A DNA stretch of 64,000 nt from Acidovorax sp. 107 (lineage in GTDB: Bacteria; Pseudomonadota; Gammaproteobacteria; Burkholderiales; Burkholderiaceae_C), in the NCBI RefSeq assembly GCF_003058055.1, contig NZ_QBTZ01000001.1, positions 870,501 to 934,500 on the forward strand. The letters are read 5' to 3'. The position numbers and the translations under genes were made by a program. The notes beneath the pieces are model-generated. The model did no database searches and was not told the origin of the DNA. It saw only the letters and a list, made by a program, of their open reading frames with translations. Positions 16,672 to 25,700 of this stretch are shown here, one piece after another (position 1 is the first letter of the stretch; each line of letters starts with the position of its first letter).

Positions 16672-17646
16672 ATGCGAACCATCGCTGCCATCATGACTGC
16701 TGCCGGTTTGATTGCGACCGCTGCGGCGACCCATGCACAGGCCCCGCAGCCCCCTTACCCCATCAAACCCATCAGGGTCATCGTGGCCTACGCCGCCGGC
16801 CAGGGCACCGATGTGGCGACCCGGCTGCTGGGCGAGCAGCTCTCCCGAGAGCTGGGCCAGCCCTTTGTCGTGGAGAACAAGGCCGGCGCCGGCGGTATTC
16901 TGGGGACCGAGCTGGCGGCACAGGCTGCCGGGGACGGCTACACCCTGACCATGGGGACCAATGCGACCCATGTCCTGAACCAGTACCTCTATGCCAAGAT
17001 GCCGTTCGACCCGGAGAAGGACTTCGAGCCCATCGCCATGGTGGGCACCTTTCCGATGGTGCTCGCTGCGGGCGCCGCCACCCCGTACCGTGCGGTCGGC
17101 GACGTGCTGGATGCCGTCAAACGCACGCCCGGGTCCAGCGACATCGCCATGCCCAGTACCTCGGCGCGCCTGGTGCTCGAATTCTTGAAAGAGCGCTCGG
17201 GGGCCCCGCTTTTTGGTATCCCGTACAAGGGCTCGGGCAGCGCCATGACCGATGTGCTCGGTGGTCAGCTCGCGGTGACGATCGACACCCCGCTGGCACT
17301 GCGCCCCCACCTGGCGGCCGGCAAGCTGCGTGCCATCGGCGTCACTTCGGCCACACCCAGCAGCCTGGTGCCGGGGGTCAAGCCCGTGGCCGAACAAGGG
17401 TATCCCGGCTTCGAGTTCGTTGCCTGGAATGCACTCTACGCCCCCAAGGGCACGCCGGCCGAAATCACCCGGGTGCTCAATGCGGCGGTCAACAAGGTGC
17501 TGGCCAAGCCCGAGGTGCGCCAGCGTTTGCTGGATCTGGGATTTGAGCCCGCAGGGGGAAGCGCTGCGTACCTGGGGGTCTTCGCCAAGAAGGAGCGGCA
17601 GCGCTGGGCGCCCATCATCAAGGCGGCCGGTATCCGCGCGGACTGA
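16672..17646 (+). CDS. Bug-family periplasmic substrate-binding protein
   Basis: 324 aa with a Sec signal (AAIMTAAGLIATAAATHAQ). The mature protein has the Bug/TctC features: YPIKPIRVIVAYAAGQGTDVATRLLGEQL, VVENKAGAGGILGTELAAQAA, TMGTNATHVLNQ. Bug proteins bind carboxylates in the periplasm and in Burkholderiales often lack a matching TctAB membrane pair nearby, as here. It is preceded by GATAGGAGA and lies 32 nt after the CoA-transferase, so it probably delivers or senses the acid processed by the cluster. Confidence 0.9.
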   Translation: MRTIAAIMTAAGLIATAAATHAQAPQPPYPIKPIRVIVAYAAGQGTDVATRLLGEQLSRELGQPFVVENKAGAGGILGTELAAQAAGDGYTLTMGTNATHVLNQYLYAKMPFDPEKDFEPIAMVGTFPMVLAAGAATPYRAVGDVLDAVKRTPGSSDIAMPSTSARLVLEFLKERSGAPLFGIPYKGSGSAMTDVLGGQLAVTIDTPLALRPHLAAGKLRAIGVTSATPSSLVPGVKPVAEQGYPGFEFVAWNALYAPKGTPAEITRVLNAAVNKVLAKPEVRQRLLDLGFEPAGGSAAYLGVFAKKERQRWAPIIKAAGIRAD

Positions 17647-17658
17647 AGGCCCGGCCCT

Positions 17659-18060
17659 TCAAGAGCCCGTTTGGAACGTGCCGGGGAACAGATTCCCCGG
17701 CACTTCGATGGTGGCAGGTGCATAGCGCAGCCGGGCACGCATCAGCGGGGTGGTCCCGGTCTGGCCACGCTCCTCGCTCCAGGCCTCGATGGCAACACTG
17801 GCATCCTGGTCGCTGCAGGACAGCAGATGGCCCGTGAACGTGACACATTGCCCCAGCCGGGGTCGGGCCAGCAGTACCACATCGGACAGACCCACCAGGG
17901 CCACCGGCGCCGCAAAATGCTGGCCGGGCAGCACGGCGCCAGCCAGGTCCATCTGGGCCAGCAGCCAGCCCGTGGGTACCTGGCCGCTGGCGTCGATGTG
18001 GGCGGGCATGGTCATGGTTTTGAGCAGGGTCTGCGGCACGGCAGTGCGGGGCTCTTGCAT
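17659..18060 (-). CDS. Hotdog-fold acyl-CoA thioesterase (YciA-like)
   Basis: 133 aa. The layout MPAHIDASGQVPTGWLLAQMDLAGAV matches the start of YciA-type acyl-CoA thioesterases, where the N-terminal strand is followed by a G-W-x-x-x-x-M-D helix with the catalytic Asp. The later GLSDVVLLARPRLGQCVTFTGHL fits the central sheet. It is convergent with the Bug gene (12 nt between stops) and lies just downstream of the IclR gene, with which it probably forms an operon. Confidence 0.7.
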   Translation of the reverse strand: MQEPRTAVPQTLLKTMTMPAHIDASGQVPTGWLLAQMDLAGAVLPGQHFAAPVALVGLSDVVLLARPRLGQCVTFTGHLLSCSDQDASVAIEAWSEERGQTGTTPLMRARLRYAPATIEVPGNLFPGTFQTGS

Positions 18061-18063
18061 GGT

Positions 18064-18999
18064 TCAGCTCCCTCCCTGCAGGCGTGACAGCTCGGCCGCC
18101 TCCCGCTGCATCACCTGGGCCAGTTGCTGCACCACCGCAGCGCCCATCTGGCTGCTGAGCCCCACCACCACCAGCGTATGCACCAGCCGCCCCCCCGGGG
18201 CAAACACCGGCACGGCCACCACGGTGATGCCCGCCATGAAGTTGTCTCGGTCCAGGCTCCAGCCCCGGGACCGCGTCAGCTCGACCTCCTTCTTCCAGGT
18301 GGTGTACGTGGGGGCCTTGTCCCACACCACGTGGGCAAATTTCTCTTTCAGCACGGGCCAGGGTTCACCGCTGTAGGCGGCAATCAGCCGCCCCGTGGCG
18401 CTGACCAGCGTGTCGAACTGGCTGCCCACGTCGGTGTGCACGCGAAACGGCTGGCTGGAGCGTGACAGCGCCAGCACCATCACCGTTTGCCGCGCAGTGA
18501 TCTCCACGCCCATGGCCGTCACGCCAAACTGCGCGGCCAGACGGTCGAGCACCGGCTGCACGAGCTGCGTGAAGCCGCCGCCCTCCAGCACGCTGCGCGC
18601 CAGGCTGATCATGCCGGTGCCCAGCGCGTAGCGTTTGGTGCCCGCGTCGAGAGTGACCAGGTCCTCGGCCACCAGCACCCGCAGGATGTGCAGGCAGGTG
18701 CTCGGCACCAGATGCAGGGCCTCGGCCACGGTCTTCAATGTGAGCGGCTGCTTGTGTTCGCCCAGCAGCCGCAGGATGGCGATGGAACGTGTCACGGCGG
18801 GCACGGGCCGCACGCGCATGCCCTTCGCGGGCTTGGCTTCTGCAGGTTGCGGGGCGGGCTTGGAGCGGGTGACCATGTGGGTGTGCTTGGGCTTCAAACC
18901 CGCAAGCGTAAACCCATTTACGGCCGCATCGGCCGCAGTGCTGCGTTGCGGCTGGGCCCCGAACAATGCCATCAGGCTGTGGTGGGCTGGAATGTCCAA
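18064..18999 (-). CDS. IclR family transcriptional regulator
   Basis: 311 aa from a TTG at 18999 that has AAGGAG six bases ahead; ATGs at 18966 and 18876 are alternatives giving shorter N-termini. Winged HTH about residues 78-135 (VTRSIAILRLLGEHKQPLTL, VAEALHLVPSTCLHILRVL) followed by the IclR effector domain (VGSQFDTLVSATGRLIAAYSGE and ITVVAVPVFAPGGRLVHTLVVVG). It lies inside the catabolic cluster on the strand opposite the ligase block, so it is the obvious regulator of both flanking promoters. Confidence 0.85.
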   Translation of the reverse strand: MDIPAHHSLMALFGAQPQRSTAADAAVNGFTLAGLKPKHTHMVTRSKPAPQPAEAKPAKGMRVRPVPAVTRSIAILRLLGEHKQPLTLKTVAEALHLVPSTCLHILRVLVAEDLVTLDAGTKRYALGTGMISLARSVLEGGGFTQLVQPVLDRLAAQFGVTAMGVEITARQTVMVLALSRSSQPFRVHTDVGSQFDTLVSATGRLIAAYSGEPWPVLKEKFAHVVWDKAPTYTTWKKEVELTRSRGWSLDRDNFMAGITVVAVPVFAPGGRLVHTLVVVGLSSQMGAAVVQQLAQVMQREAAELSRLQGGS

Positions 19000-19083
19000 G
19001 GCGTGCTCCTTGTCTGGGTACAAAGAAATTTCGGCCGCAATGGGGCGGTCTGGGGATTGGGGGGGTGGCAGGCCGGCCTTGTC

Positions 19084-19497
19084 TCAGGGCTTCATGGCCT
19101 TCAGGAGGGCATGGGCCGTGAGGACCAGGCTCTCGCCTGCGCGCAACTCGCCCCGCATGAAGACCAGGCTGGCGGTGCGCTGTATCACTTCGGCCCGTGC
19201 CTCGACAAACTGGCCGGCCCGCACCGGGCTCACAAAGTGGGAGTCCAGCTGCAGCGTGACGCAAGGAGCACGATCACAGGCTTCCCACGCCACTGCGCTC
19301 AGTGCATGGTCCATCAGGGTCATCAGGGCGCCGCCATGGCCCGCCCCCGCTGGGTTGAGGTGCTGGGGCCCGACCGCAAAGCCGTACGCCCAGCCGTGCT
19401 CCTCCCGCTTGGCCCACAGCGGCCCTGCATGCTGGATGAAACCGGGCAGGCTGCGGGCCTTCCAGCCCGCGGCTGGGGGAGAGGGGGTATCAAGCAA
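19084..19497 (-). CDS. PaaI-family hotdog thioesterase
   Basis: 137 aa. The motif NPAGAGHGGALMTLMDHALSAVAW contains the HGG and Asp of PaaI-like thioesterases, followed by VTLQLDSHFVSPVRAGQFVEARAEVI. It probably hydrolyses an acyl- or aryl-CoA, releasing CoA stalled in the pathway. It is the first gene of the minus-strand arm (PaaI-like, IclR, YciA-like) and has the right copy of the 16-bp element upstream. Confidence 0.85.
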   Translation of the reverse strand: MLDTPSPPAAGWKARSLPGFIQHAGPLWAKREEHGWAYGFAVGPQHLNPAGAGHGGALMTLMDHALSAVAWEACDRAPCVTLQLDSHFVSPVRAGQFVEARAEVIQRTASLVFMRGELRAGESLVLTAHALLKAMKP

Positions 19498-19539
19498 TGG
19501 GGTCTCCTCACATCTATCGTTGCGGCAGATGCAAAGAAA

Positions 19540-19574
19540 ATTGTACAGTTAAATTTTAATTGTCTTAGTACAAT
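19540..19574 (-). promoter_or_regulatory. Putative operator/promoter element of the catabolic cluster, right copy
   Basis: On the minus strand this reads ATTGTACTAAGACAAT, differing at one base from 12573-12588. The whole 35-nt stretch is bounded by ATTGTAC (19540-19546) and GTACAAT (19568-19574), a 7-bp inverted repeat with an AT-rich centre. It lies 62 nt upstream of the PaaI-like gene. The remaining gap to 19791 holds no convincing gene. Confidence 0.6.
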
Positions 19575-19791
19575 ATCTATCGATGATGTGTAGGCCCGCC
19601 CGGTGGGCCCCACCACGGGTGCTGGGCACAAAGCCAGGCACTGCTCCCATGGCGTGGCCTGGACGCAAGAGTCGCCGCCACGGGTCTCCTGTGGAACGGC
19701 ATTCCATCGGACAAACAGGCGGGAATCCGCAGACAGTGCCGCAGCCCGGCAAGGCGCATCCACAACGCCATGCGTGGGAAGGCACGCCGCA

Positions 19792-20682
19792 TCAGGGCAG
19801 CTGCACCGTCTCGGCCAGGTGCCCGTACACCGTCGCAATGCGCCGCAGGTGCCGCGACTCCGGGTGGGTCAGCAGCCACAGCTCGGTTTCGCCATCGGCC
19901 AGCGAGCCCGTGAGTGGGCGCAGGTCGCTGCGGCCCTGGGCCAGAAAGAGGGGCAACACCCCCACGCCCATGCCCAGGGCCACCAGTTCCATCACCGTGA
20001 GCAGGCTGTTGACGCGGTAGGTGGGCTGGGCCCTGGGGTATTGCTTCTTGCGCCAGCGCACCGAGGGGTGGTCGGGCAGGGCGTCGTCGGGCGCAATCCA
20101 GGCGGCGCGGCCGGCCTCCACGTCCGACAAGGCCAGCGTGCTGGCGGTGCCTGCGTACAAGGCCGAGCGGATCATGCCCAGCTGGCGCCCCACCAGGTGT
20201 TGCGGCGGGCGCTTGGTGGCGCGCACGGCGATGTCGGTGTCGCGCCGCGTCAGGCTCACCAGCTCGTTGCCGGCGTGCAGCTCGTACACGAGGGCAGAGT
20301 GCCGGGGCTGCAGCACCTGCAGGGCCGGGGCGATAAGGCCGTGCAGGATGGTGTCGGTGGTGGAGATGCGCACCGTGCCCGACACCTGTTCGGGCTGCGC
20401 CTGCGCGGCAGAGCGGGCGGCCTCCAGGGCGGCTTCCACGCGCTCGGCCTGCTCGGCCAGGGCCTGGGCCAGTTCCGACGGGCGATAGCCCGCGCGTGAG
20501 CGGTCGAACAGCGACTGGCCCAACCCCCGCTCAATGCGCTGGATGGCGCGGAACACCGTGGACGCGTCCACACCCAGCCGCTCCCCGGCGGCGGCCAGGG
20601 TACCGGTGCGCGCCATGGCCAGCAGCACTTCCAGCTCGGCGGCGCCCAGCTGGTATTGCGCTGATGCAACGGTTGATTTCAT
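19792..20682 (-). CDS. LysR family transcriptional regulator
   Basis: 296 aa from the ATG at 20682. HTH (ELEVLLAMARTGTLAAAGERLGVDASTVFRAIQRIERGLGQSLFDRSRAGY) and a LysR substrate domain (VRISTTDTILHGLIAPAL, VNSLLTVMELVALGMGVGVLPLFLA). It is divergent from two glutathione transferase genes across a 132-nt space and likely controls them. Effector unknown. Confidence 0.88.
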   Translation of the reverse strand: MKSTVASAQYQLGAAELEVLLAMARTGTLAAAGERLGVDASTVFRAIQRIERGLGQSLFDRSRAGYRPSELAQALAEQAERVEAALEAARSAAQAQPEQVSGTVRISTTDTILHGLIAPALQVLQPRHSALVYELHAGNELVSLTRRDTDIAVRATKRPPQHLVGRQLGMIRSALYAGTASTLALSDVEAGRAAWIAPDDALPDHPSVRWRKKQYPRAQPTYRVNSLLTVMELVALGMGVGVLPLFLAQGRSDLRPLTGSLADGETELWLLTHPESRHLRRIATVYGHLAETVQLP

Positions 20683-20814
20683 GGTCGCTTGCTTTGTTTG
20701 CGTTGTTGCAAGCATAGATTCTGCCTGTCGCCGGCCGTTGCTGTGTACCGATGGGTATCCGTGGGTGCCGAGGAGCGACATATTCCAACCGTTTTTACAG
20801 AAAGCCCCGTTCCC

Positions 20815-21423
20815 ATGAAGCTCTACTACGCCCCCGGTGCCTGCTCGCTCGCCGTCCACATTGCCCTGCGCGAGGTTGGCGTTCCGTTCGATCTGGTCAA
20901 GGTGGACCTGGTGCGCCACACCACCGAGACCGGCGCCAACTACCTCGACATTGCCCCGCGCGGCTATGTGCCCCTGCTGGAGCTGGCCGACCAGTCGCGC
21001 CACACCGAAGCAGCGGCGTTGCTGCAGTACGTGGCCGACCTGGATCCGGCGCGCGCATTCATCGGACAGCCCGGCTCCAGCGAGCGGCTGGCCGTGCTGG
21101 AGTGGCTCACCTTCGTCAGCACCGAACTGCACAAGGGCTTCAGCCCCTGGCTGTGGCACAAGGAGACGGCCGACTCCACGCGCCAGGCCGTCAAGGCCAA
21201 ACTGGCCGTGCGTTTTGCCGAGATGGACGCCGTGCTGTCGCGCAGCGACTTTCTGGCGGGCCGCTACAGCGTGGCCGATGCCTATGGCTTCACCATCGTC
21301 AACTGGTCGAACCTGCTGGGCATCCCTCTCACCGCCTACCCGCACCTGCAGGCCTGGATGGCACGCGTGGCGGCGCGCCCGCAGGTGCAGGCTGCGCTGC
21401 GCGCCGAGGGGTTGCTGTCGTGA
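20815..21423 (+). CDS. Glutathione S-transferase, beta-class-like
   Basis: 202 aa from the ATG at 20815. It starts MKLYYAPGACSLAVHIALRE with the Cys10 typical of bacterial beta-class GSTs, then PRGYVPLLEL (cis-Pro) and a C-terminal helical domain with SVADAYGFTIVNW. Cytosolic glutathione-dependent conjugation or reduction. The stop overlaps the start of the next GST by one base, indicating translational coupling. Confidence 0.88.
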   Translation: MKLYYAPGACSLAVHIALREVGVPFDLVKVDLVRHTTETGANYLDIAPRGYVPLLELADQSRHTEAAALLQYVADLDPARAFIGQPGSSERLAVLEWLTFVSTELHKGFSPWLWHKETADSTRQAVKAKLAVRFAEMDAVLSRSDFLAGRYSVADAYGFTIVNWSNLLGIPLTAYPHLQAWMARVAARPQVQAALRAEGLLS

Positions 21424-22133
21424 TGGCCCAGACCACAGCGCCCGCTGCGCTCACTCTGGTCTCGCACGCGCTGTGCCCCTATGTGCAGCGCGTGGCCATC
21501 GTGCTGCACGAAAAGGGCCTGGCGTTTGAGCGCCGCACCATCGACCTGGCCCGCAAGCCCGACTGGTTTCTGGCGATCTCGCCGCTGGGCAAGACTCCGG
21601 TCTTGCAGGTGCGCGGCCAGAGCCTGTTTGAGTCGGCCGTGATCTGCGAATACCTGGACGAGGTGGCCATGCCCGTGCTGCACCCGCAAGACCCGCTGCA
21701 GCGCGCGCGCCACCGGGCGTGGATGGAGTTTGGCTCTGCGGTGCTGAACACCATCGGCGCCTTCTACGCCGCGCCCGATGAGGCCGCGGTGCAGGCCCGC
21801 GCGCAAGACCTGCGCAGCCGCTTTGTGCAGATCGAAGAGGCGCTGGGCCAGCGCAGCGCGCCGGGGCCGTACTTTGCAGGGCTGCACTTTGGCATGGTGG
21901 ATGTGGTGTTCGGCCCGGTGTTCCGGTACTTCGACGTCATCGACACCTTGCCGGGCATGGATGACCTGGCGCTTTGGCAAGGCTTGCCGCTGGTGCAGCA
22001 GTGGCGTGCGGCGCTGGCGGTGCGCCCTTCGGTGCAGCAGGCCGTGGGCACGGACTATGCCGAGGGCTTGCGCGCATTTTTGCGTGCGCGTGGCTCTGCC
22101 CTGTCGCTGCGCATGCAGGCAGTGGCCGCCTAA
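21423..22133 (+). CDS. Glutathione S-transferase family protein
   Basis: 236 aa. It starts with a thioredoxin-like domain (SHALCPYVQRVAIVLHEKGLAFERRTIDL) whose Cys-Pro-Tyr site resembles omega-class or SspA-like GSTs. Next are ISPLGKTPVLQ and SAVICEYLDE (the glutathione gamma-glutamyl Ser motif). The C-terminal helical domain follows. It is coupled to the preceding GST and likely LysR-controlled. Confidence 0.85.
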   Translation: MAQTTAPAALTLVSHALCPYVQRVAIVLHEKGLAFERRTIDLARKPDWFLAISPLGKTPVLQVRGQSLFESAVICEYLDEVAMPVLHPQDPLQRARHRAWMEFGSAVLNTIGAFYAAPDEAAVQARAQDLRSRFVQIEEALGQRSAPGPYFAGLHFGMVDVVFGPVFRYFDVIDTLPGMDDLALWQGLPLVQQWRAALAVRPSVQQAVGTDYAEGLRAFLRARGSALSLRMQAVAA

Positions 22134-22152
22134 GCCCTGCACGCCTCACAGC

Positions 22153-22689
22153 TCAATCCGCCCAGGTGCCCGGTGCCAGCCCGTCCAGCGTGTACGGCCC
22201 GATGGCTGCGCGGATCAGCCGCAGCGTGGGGTGGCCCACGGCGGCCGTCATGCGGCGCACCTGGCGGTTGCGGCCTTCGCGGATGATGAGTTCGATCCAG
22301 GTGGTGGGGATGGCTTTGCGCTCGCGGATGGGTGGGGTGCGGTCCCACACTTGGGGTGCGGGCTCCAGCAGCCGTGCGCGGGCGGGCAGGGTGGGGCCGT
22401 CATTCAGCACCACGCCGCTGCGCAGCGCGGCCAGCGCAGCCTCATTGGGGATGCCCTCCACCTGCACCCAGTAGGTCTTCTCCATCTTGAAGCGCGGGTC
22501 GGCAATGCGGGCCTGTTGCTTGCCGTCGTTGGTCAGCAGCAGCAGCCCTTCGCTGTCGGCGTCCAGCCGCCCGGCCACGTACACGCCGGGCAGGTCGATG
22601 TAGTCCTTCAGGCCCTGCCACTTGCCCTCGGGCGTGAACTGGCTCAGCACGCCGTAGGGTTTGTTGAAGCGGATCAAGCGCGGTGTCAT
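22153..22689 (-). CDS. rluE: 23S rRNA pseudouridine(2457) synthase RluE
   Basis: 178 aa from the ATG at 22689 ([21 protein letters not shown]). RsuA-family synthase without an S4 domain: [17 protein letters not shown] holds the catalytic Asp, then KTYWVQVEG and [25 protein letters not shown]. Short length and missing S4 domain point to RluE rather than RluB/F. A repeat family A copy lies immediately upstream. A longer start within that repeat (22731) was rejected. Confidence 0.88.
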   Translation of the reverse strand: MTPRLIRFNKPYGVLSQFTPEGKWQGLKDYIDLPGVYVAGRLDADSEGLLLLTNDGKQQARIADPRFKMEKTYWVQVEGIPNEAALAALRSGVVLNDGPTLPARARLLEPAPQVWDRTPPIRERKAIPTTWIELIIREGRNRQVRRMTAAVGHPTLRLIRAAIGPYTLDGLAPGTWAD

Positions 22690-22699
22690 GGGGTTGGTT

Positions 22700-22766
22700 T
22701 CAAGCAAAAAGGGCCGGATGCGCCAGTGCAATATGCGCTGGATGCTATCAAATGCATAGTAATGAA
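22700..22766. repeat. Dispersed repeat family A, intergenic copy (upstream of rluE)
   Basis: Contains GGGCCGGATGCGCCAG, AATATGCGCTGGATGCTATC and AAATGCATAGTAATG. The core ATATGCGCTGG..GCTATCAA is nearly identical to the copy at 31978-32042. It separates rluE from the M23 peptidase gene. Confidence 0.65.
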
Positions 22767-22777
22767 GCCCGGCACCA

Positions 22778-23797
22778 TCAGGCCGGCACGAACAGCGCCG
22801 GGTCCACCATGGTGCGGTTCAGCATCACGCCCCAGTGCAGGTGCGGGCCGGTCACGCGGCCGGTGGCGCCCACCTTGCAGAACGCGTCGCCGGCCTGCAG
22901 CACATCGCCCACGCGCACGTCCATGCTGCTCAGGTGGCAGTACATCGTCAGCAGGCCCTGGCCGTGGTCCAGCCACACCGTGCCGCCGTTGAAGAAGTAG
23001 TCGCCCACGTCAATCACCCGGCCCGGCAGCGGCGCCACGATGGGCGTGCCGGTGGCGGCGGCAATGTCCATGCCGCTGTGCGGATTGCGCGGCTGGCCGT
23101 TGAACACGCGGCGCAGCCCGAACGAGCTGGACCGCCGCCCCGGCACGGGCACGCGCATGCGCAGCGATGCCAGCGCCACGCCCGCGGGCTGTTCGGTGAA
23201 GGTGGTCATTACCTGGGCCTGGTGGTCGCGCTCACGCTCGTAGCGGGCCTGGTCCTCGGGCGACAGGTCCACCGTGCGGGGCGATACCTTGAGGTGCTGC
23301 TCCTTGTACTGCTTGGGGGCCACGCTGTAGTGCACCAGGCGCGGGCTGCCGCCGCCCTCGGGCAGCACGCTGATGAAGGCATCGCCGGGCGCTGCCGCCA
23401 GCGGTATGCCCACGATGGCCGTCCACTCAATGGCATCGCCCACCACGCGCAGCGGCACATCCACCTCGCCCTGGCGCAACTGCGCCACCGGCCGCGTGGC
23501 CGCCGGGCCCAGCGACAGCCGCGCCACGCCCCCCGGCACCTGCAGCGCCTGGGGCCACACAGTGGGCGCGGGTGGCAAGGGCTTGGCGTGCAGGGGCGCC
23601 ACCAGGGCAGGCTGCGCCAGCAGGCCCGCCGTGCCGATCAAGGCGCTGCGGCGGGTGACGGAGAGGGCGGGGCGGAGGGGAGCAGGGCGGGCAGATTCAG
23701 GCACGGCGGAGAAGGGCGAGAACAAAAAACAAAGAGGCAGCGCGAGGGGGTGTAGCGATGGACAAAGCGCACCGCTGTCTTGGCCGACAAGGGCCAT
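22778..23797 (-). CDS. M23 family metallopeptidase (LytM domain), probably Tat-exported
   Basis: Up to 339 aa. The C-terminal LytM domain ([28 protein letters not shown], then [11 protein letters not shown] and [13 protein letters not shown]) carries the HxxxD and HxH zinc ligands, so it is an active-type peptidoglycan endopeptidase. Before it is a beta-rich domain. A GTG at 23704 would place [13 protein letters not shown] near the N-terminus as a good twin-arginine signal and may be the true start; the ATG at 23797 adds a second hydrophobic stretch. Single gene, divergent from the phospholipase D gene. Confidence 0.8.
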   Translation of the reverse strand: MALVGQDSGALCPSLHPLALPLCFLFSPFSAVPESARPAPLRPALSVTRRSALIGTAGLLAQPALVAPLHAKPLPPAPTVWPQALQVPGGVARLSLGPAATRPVAQLRQGEVDVPLRVVGDAIEWTAIVGIPLAAAPGDAFISVLPEGGGSPRLVHYSVAPKQYKEQHLKVSPRTVDLSPEDQARYERERDHQAQVMTTFTEQPAGVALASLRMRVPVPGRRSSSFGLRRVFNGQPRNPHSGMDIAAATGTPIVAPLPGRVIDVGDYFFNGGTVWLDHGQGLLTMYCHLSSMDVRVGDVLQAGDAFCKVGATGRVTGPHLHWGVMLNRTMVDPALFVPA

Positions 23798-23862
23798 TGT
23801 GCCCCCGGTGTTGGCGGCGTCCGCCTACATCGCGCGTGCATGGTGCCACCTACCATCGCGCC

Positions 23863-25161
23863 ATGCCACCCGCCGCCCCTCGTCGCCGCCGCTCCACCAT
23901 GCTCACTGTTTTGCTCACGGCCCTGGCCACGGGGGCCCTTGTCCTGTTGGCACTCAACTTCACGGCGGGCGAGAAAAAGGTGCAGCAGCAGCTGCCGCGC
24001 CTGTACACCACCGCCCACCCGCAGTTCGAGCGTGCCCTGGGCAGCCTGCTCGGCCCAGGCATTGTGGGCGGCAATGCGGTGACGGAGCTGATCAACGGCG
24101 ACCAGATCTTTCCGCCCATGCTGGCCGCCATCAAGGCCGCCCAAAAGAGCGTCACCTTCGAAACCTACATCTACTGGTCGGGCGACATCGGCAAGCAGTT
24201 TGCCGACGCCCTGAGCGAGCGCGCCCGCGCCGGTGTGCCCGTGCATGTGCTGCTCGACTGGGTGGGCAGCGCCAAGATGGAAGAGAGCTACCTGGCCGAG
24301 ATGAAGGAGGCCGGGGTGCAGATTGAAAAATTCCACAAACCGCATTGGTACAACCTGGCCCGCCTGAACAACCGCACCCACCGCAAGCTGCTGGTGGTGG
24401 ACGGGCAGGTGGGCTTTACCGGCGGCGTGGGCATTGCGCCCGCGTGGACGGGCAACGCGCAAGACCCCGACCACTGGCGCGACTCGCACTACCTGGTGCG
24501 CGGCCCCGCCGTGGCGCAGATGCAGGCCACGTTTCTGGACAACTGGCTCAAGGTCACCGGCAAGGTGCTGCATGGCGAGGCGTACTTTCCGGCCATTGCT
24601 CCAGCGGGTGGGCAAAAGGCGCAGATGTTCTCCAGCTCGCCATCGAGCGGCAGCGAGAGCATGCAGCTCATGTACCACCTGGCCATCACGGCAGCCGAGC
24701 GCAGCATCGACCTGTCGGTGGCCTACTTTGTGCCCGACGACCTGACCCGCAAGCTGCTGATGGATGCGCTGGCGCGCGGCGTGCGCGTGCGCCTGGTCAC
24801 CCCCGGCGAGCACACCGATACCGAAACGGTGAAGGCCGCATCCCGCGCCACCTGGGGCGAGCTGCTGCAGGCCGGGGCCGAGATTTACGAGTACGGGCCC
24901 ACCATGTACCACTGCAAGGTCATGATCGTGGACCTGCTGCTGGTGTCGGTGGGCTCCACCAATTTTGACAACCGCTCGTTCCGCCTGAACGACGAGGCCA
25001 ACCTGAACGTGTATGACGCCGCCTTTGCGCAGCGCCAGACGCTGGTGTTTGAAGACGACATAAAGCGGTCACGCCGCGTGACCTACGAGGCGTGGCTGGA
25101 GCGGCCGTGGAGCGAAAAGCTGCACGAAAAGATGACCGGGCTGCTGCGCTCGCAGTTGTAA
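23863..25161 (+). CDS. Phospholipase D-like cardiolipin synthase
   Basis: 432 aa from the ATG at 23863. One N-terminal membrane segment (LTVLLTALATGALVLLALN), then two PLD domains. The first HKD is HRKLLVVDGQVGFTGG and the second HCKVMIVDLLLVSVGSTNFDNRS, both with the H-x-K-x4-D residues. This is the layout of ClsA/B-type cardiolipin synthases, which join phosphatidylglycerols at the inner membrane. The frame continues upstream to 23758 but lacks family features there. Confidence 0.85.
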   Translation: MPPAAPRRRRSTMLTVLLTALATGALVLLALNFTAGEKKVQQQLPRLYTTAHPQFERALGSLLGPGIVGGNAVTELINGDQIFPPMLAAIKAAQKSVTFETYIYWSGDIGKQFADALSERARAGVPVHVLLDWVGSAKMEESYLAEMKEAGVQIEKFHKPHWYNLARLNNRTHRKLLVVDGQVGFTGGVGIAPAWTGNAQDPDHWRDSHYLVRGPAVAQMQATFLDNWLKVTGKVLHGEAYFPAIAPAGGQKAQMFSSSPSSGSESMQLMYHLAITAAERSIDLSVAYFVPDDLTRKLLMDALARGVRVRLVTPGEHTDTETVKAASRATWGELLQAGAEIYEYGPTMYHCKVMIVDLLLVSVGSTNFDNRSFRLNDEANLNVYDAAFAQRQTLVFEDDIKRSRRVTYEAWLERPWSEKLHEKMTGLLRSQL

Positions 25162-25190
25162 GCCGACTGCAGCGCCCGGTGTTTCACGGG

Positions 25191-25439
25191 TCAGTGCGTC
25201 ACAAACTCGTACGCCACTTCTTCGCTCTCCACCATCTCCAGCACCTCGTTGAGCTCGTCCTCGTTCTCGCTGCTGCTCCACATGTCTTCGGGGTCGTTGG
25301 CAAACAGGGGCTCGATGGCCAGGTCCAGAAATTTGTTGTCGGCCATCTGGATGACGGGCGTGCCTTCCGAGGTTTCGACCAGTTGCCAGTCGTCGGGCAC
25401 GGTCATTTCGAGCTGGATGGTGACGTTGAGTTTTTTCAT
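25191..25439 (-). CDS. Small acidic protein of unknown function
   Basis: 82 aa. It starts MKKLNVTIQLEMTVPDDWQLVET with a beta-strand-like opening and ends with an acidic helix (ENEDELNEVLEMVESEEVAYE). It resembles short conserved Comamonadaceae proteins without assigned function. AAGGAACCCC precedes the ATG. Convergent with the cardiolipin synthase gene. Confidence 0.65.
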   Translation of the reverse strand: MKKLNVTIQLEMTVPDDWQLVETSEGTPVIQMADNKFLDLAIEPLFANDPEDMWSSSENEDELNEVLEMVESEEVAYEFVTH

Positions 25440-25700
25440 GGGGTTCCTTGTTGGGTAGGGGCGGTGGGTGGTTGGCGCCAGCCGTTGGCAGCGCCGTCAG
25501 GGCATGCAGGGTAACCCAGCAGGGTGGCAGTGCCTGCGCGGTGCCATCATGGGGCACGCACAGTGACACGCACATGGCACGTTGAATGCTTGGTGCTGGC
25601 GTATTCTTTGGTGGCCCCGCCGCGGCCGGTGCGTGCAGCATTGGCCGGGCGGGCTTGATTTATCCCTTCTGCATCCCTTTGCGTTCTGGAGCCCTTTCCC

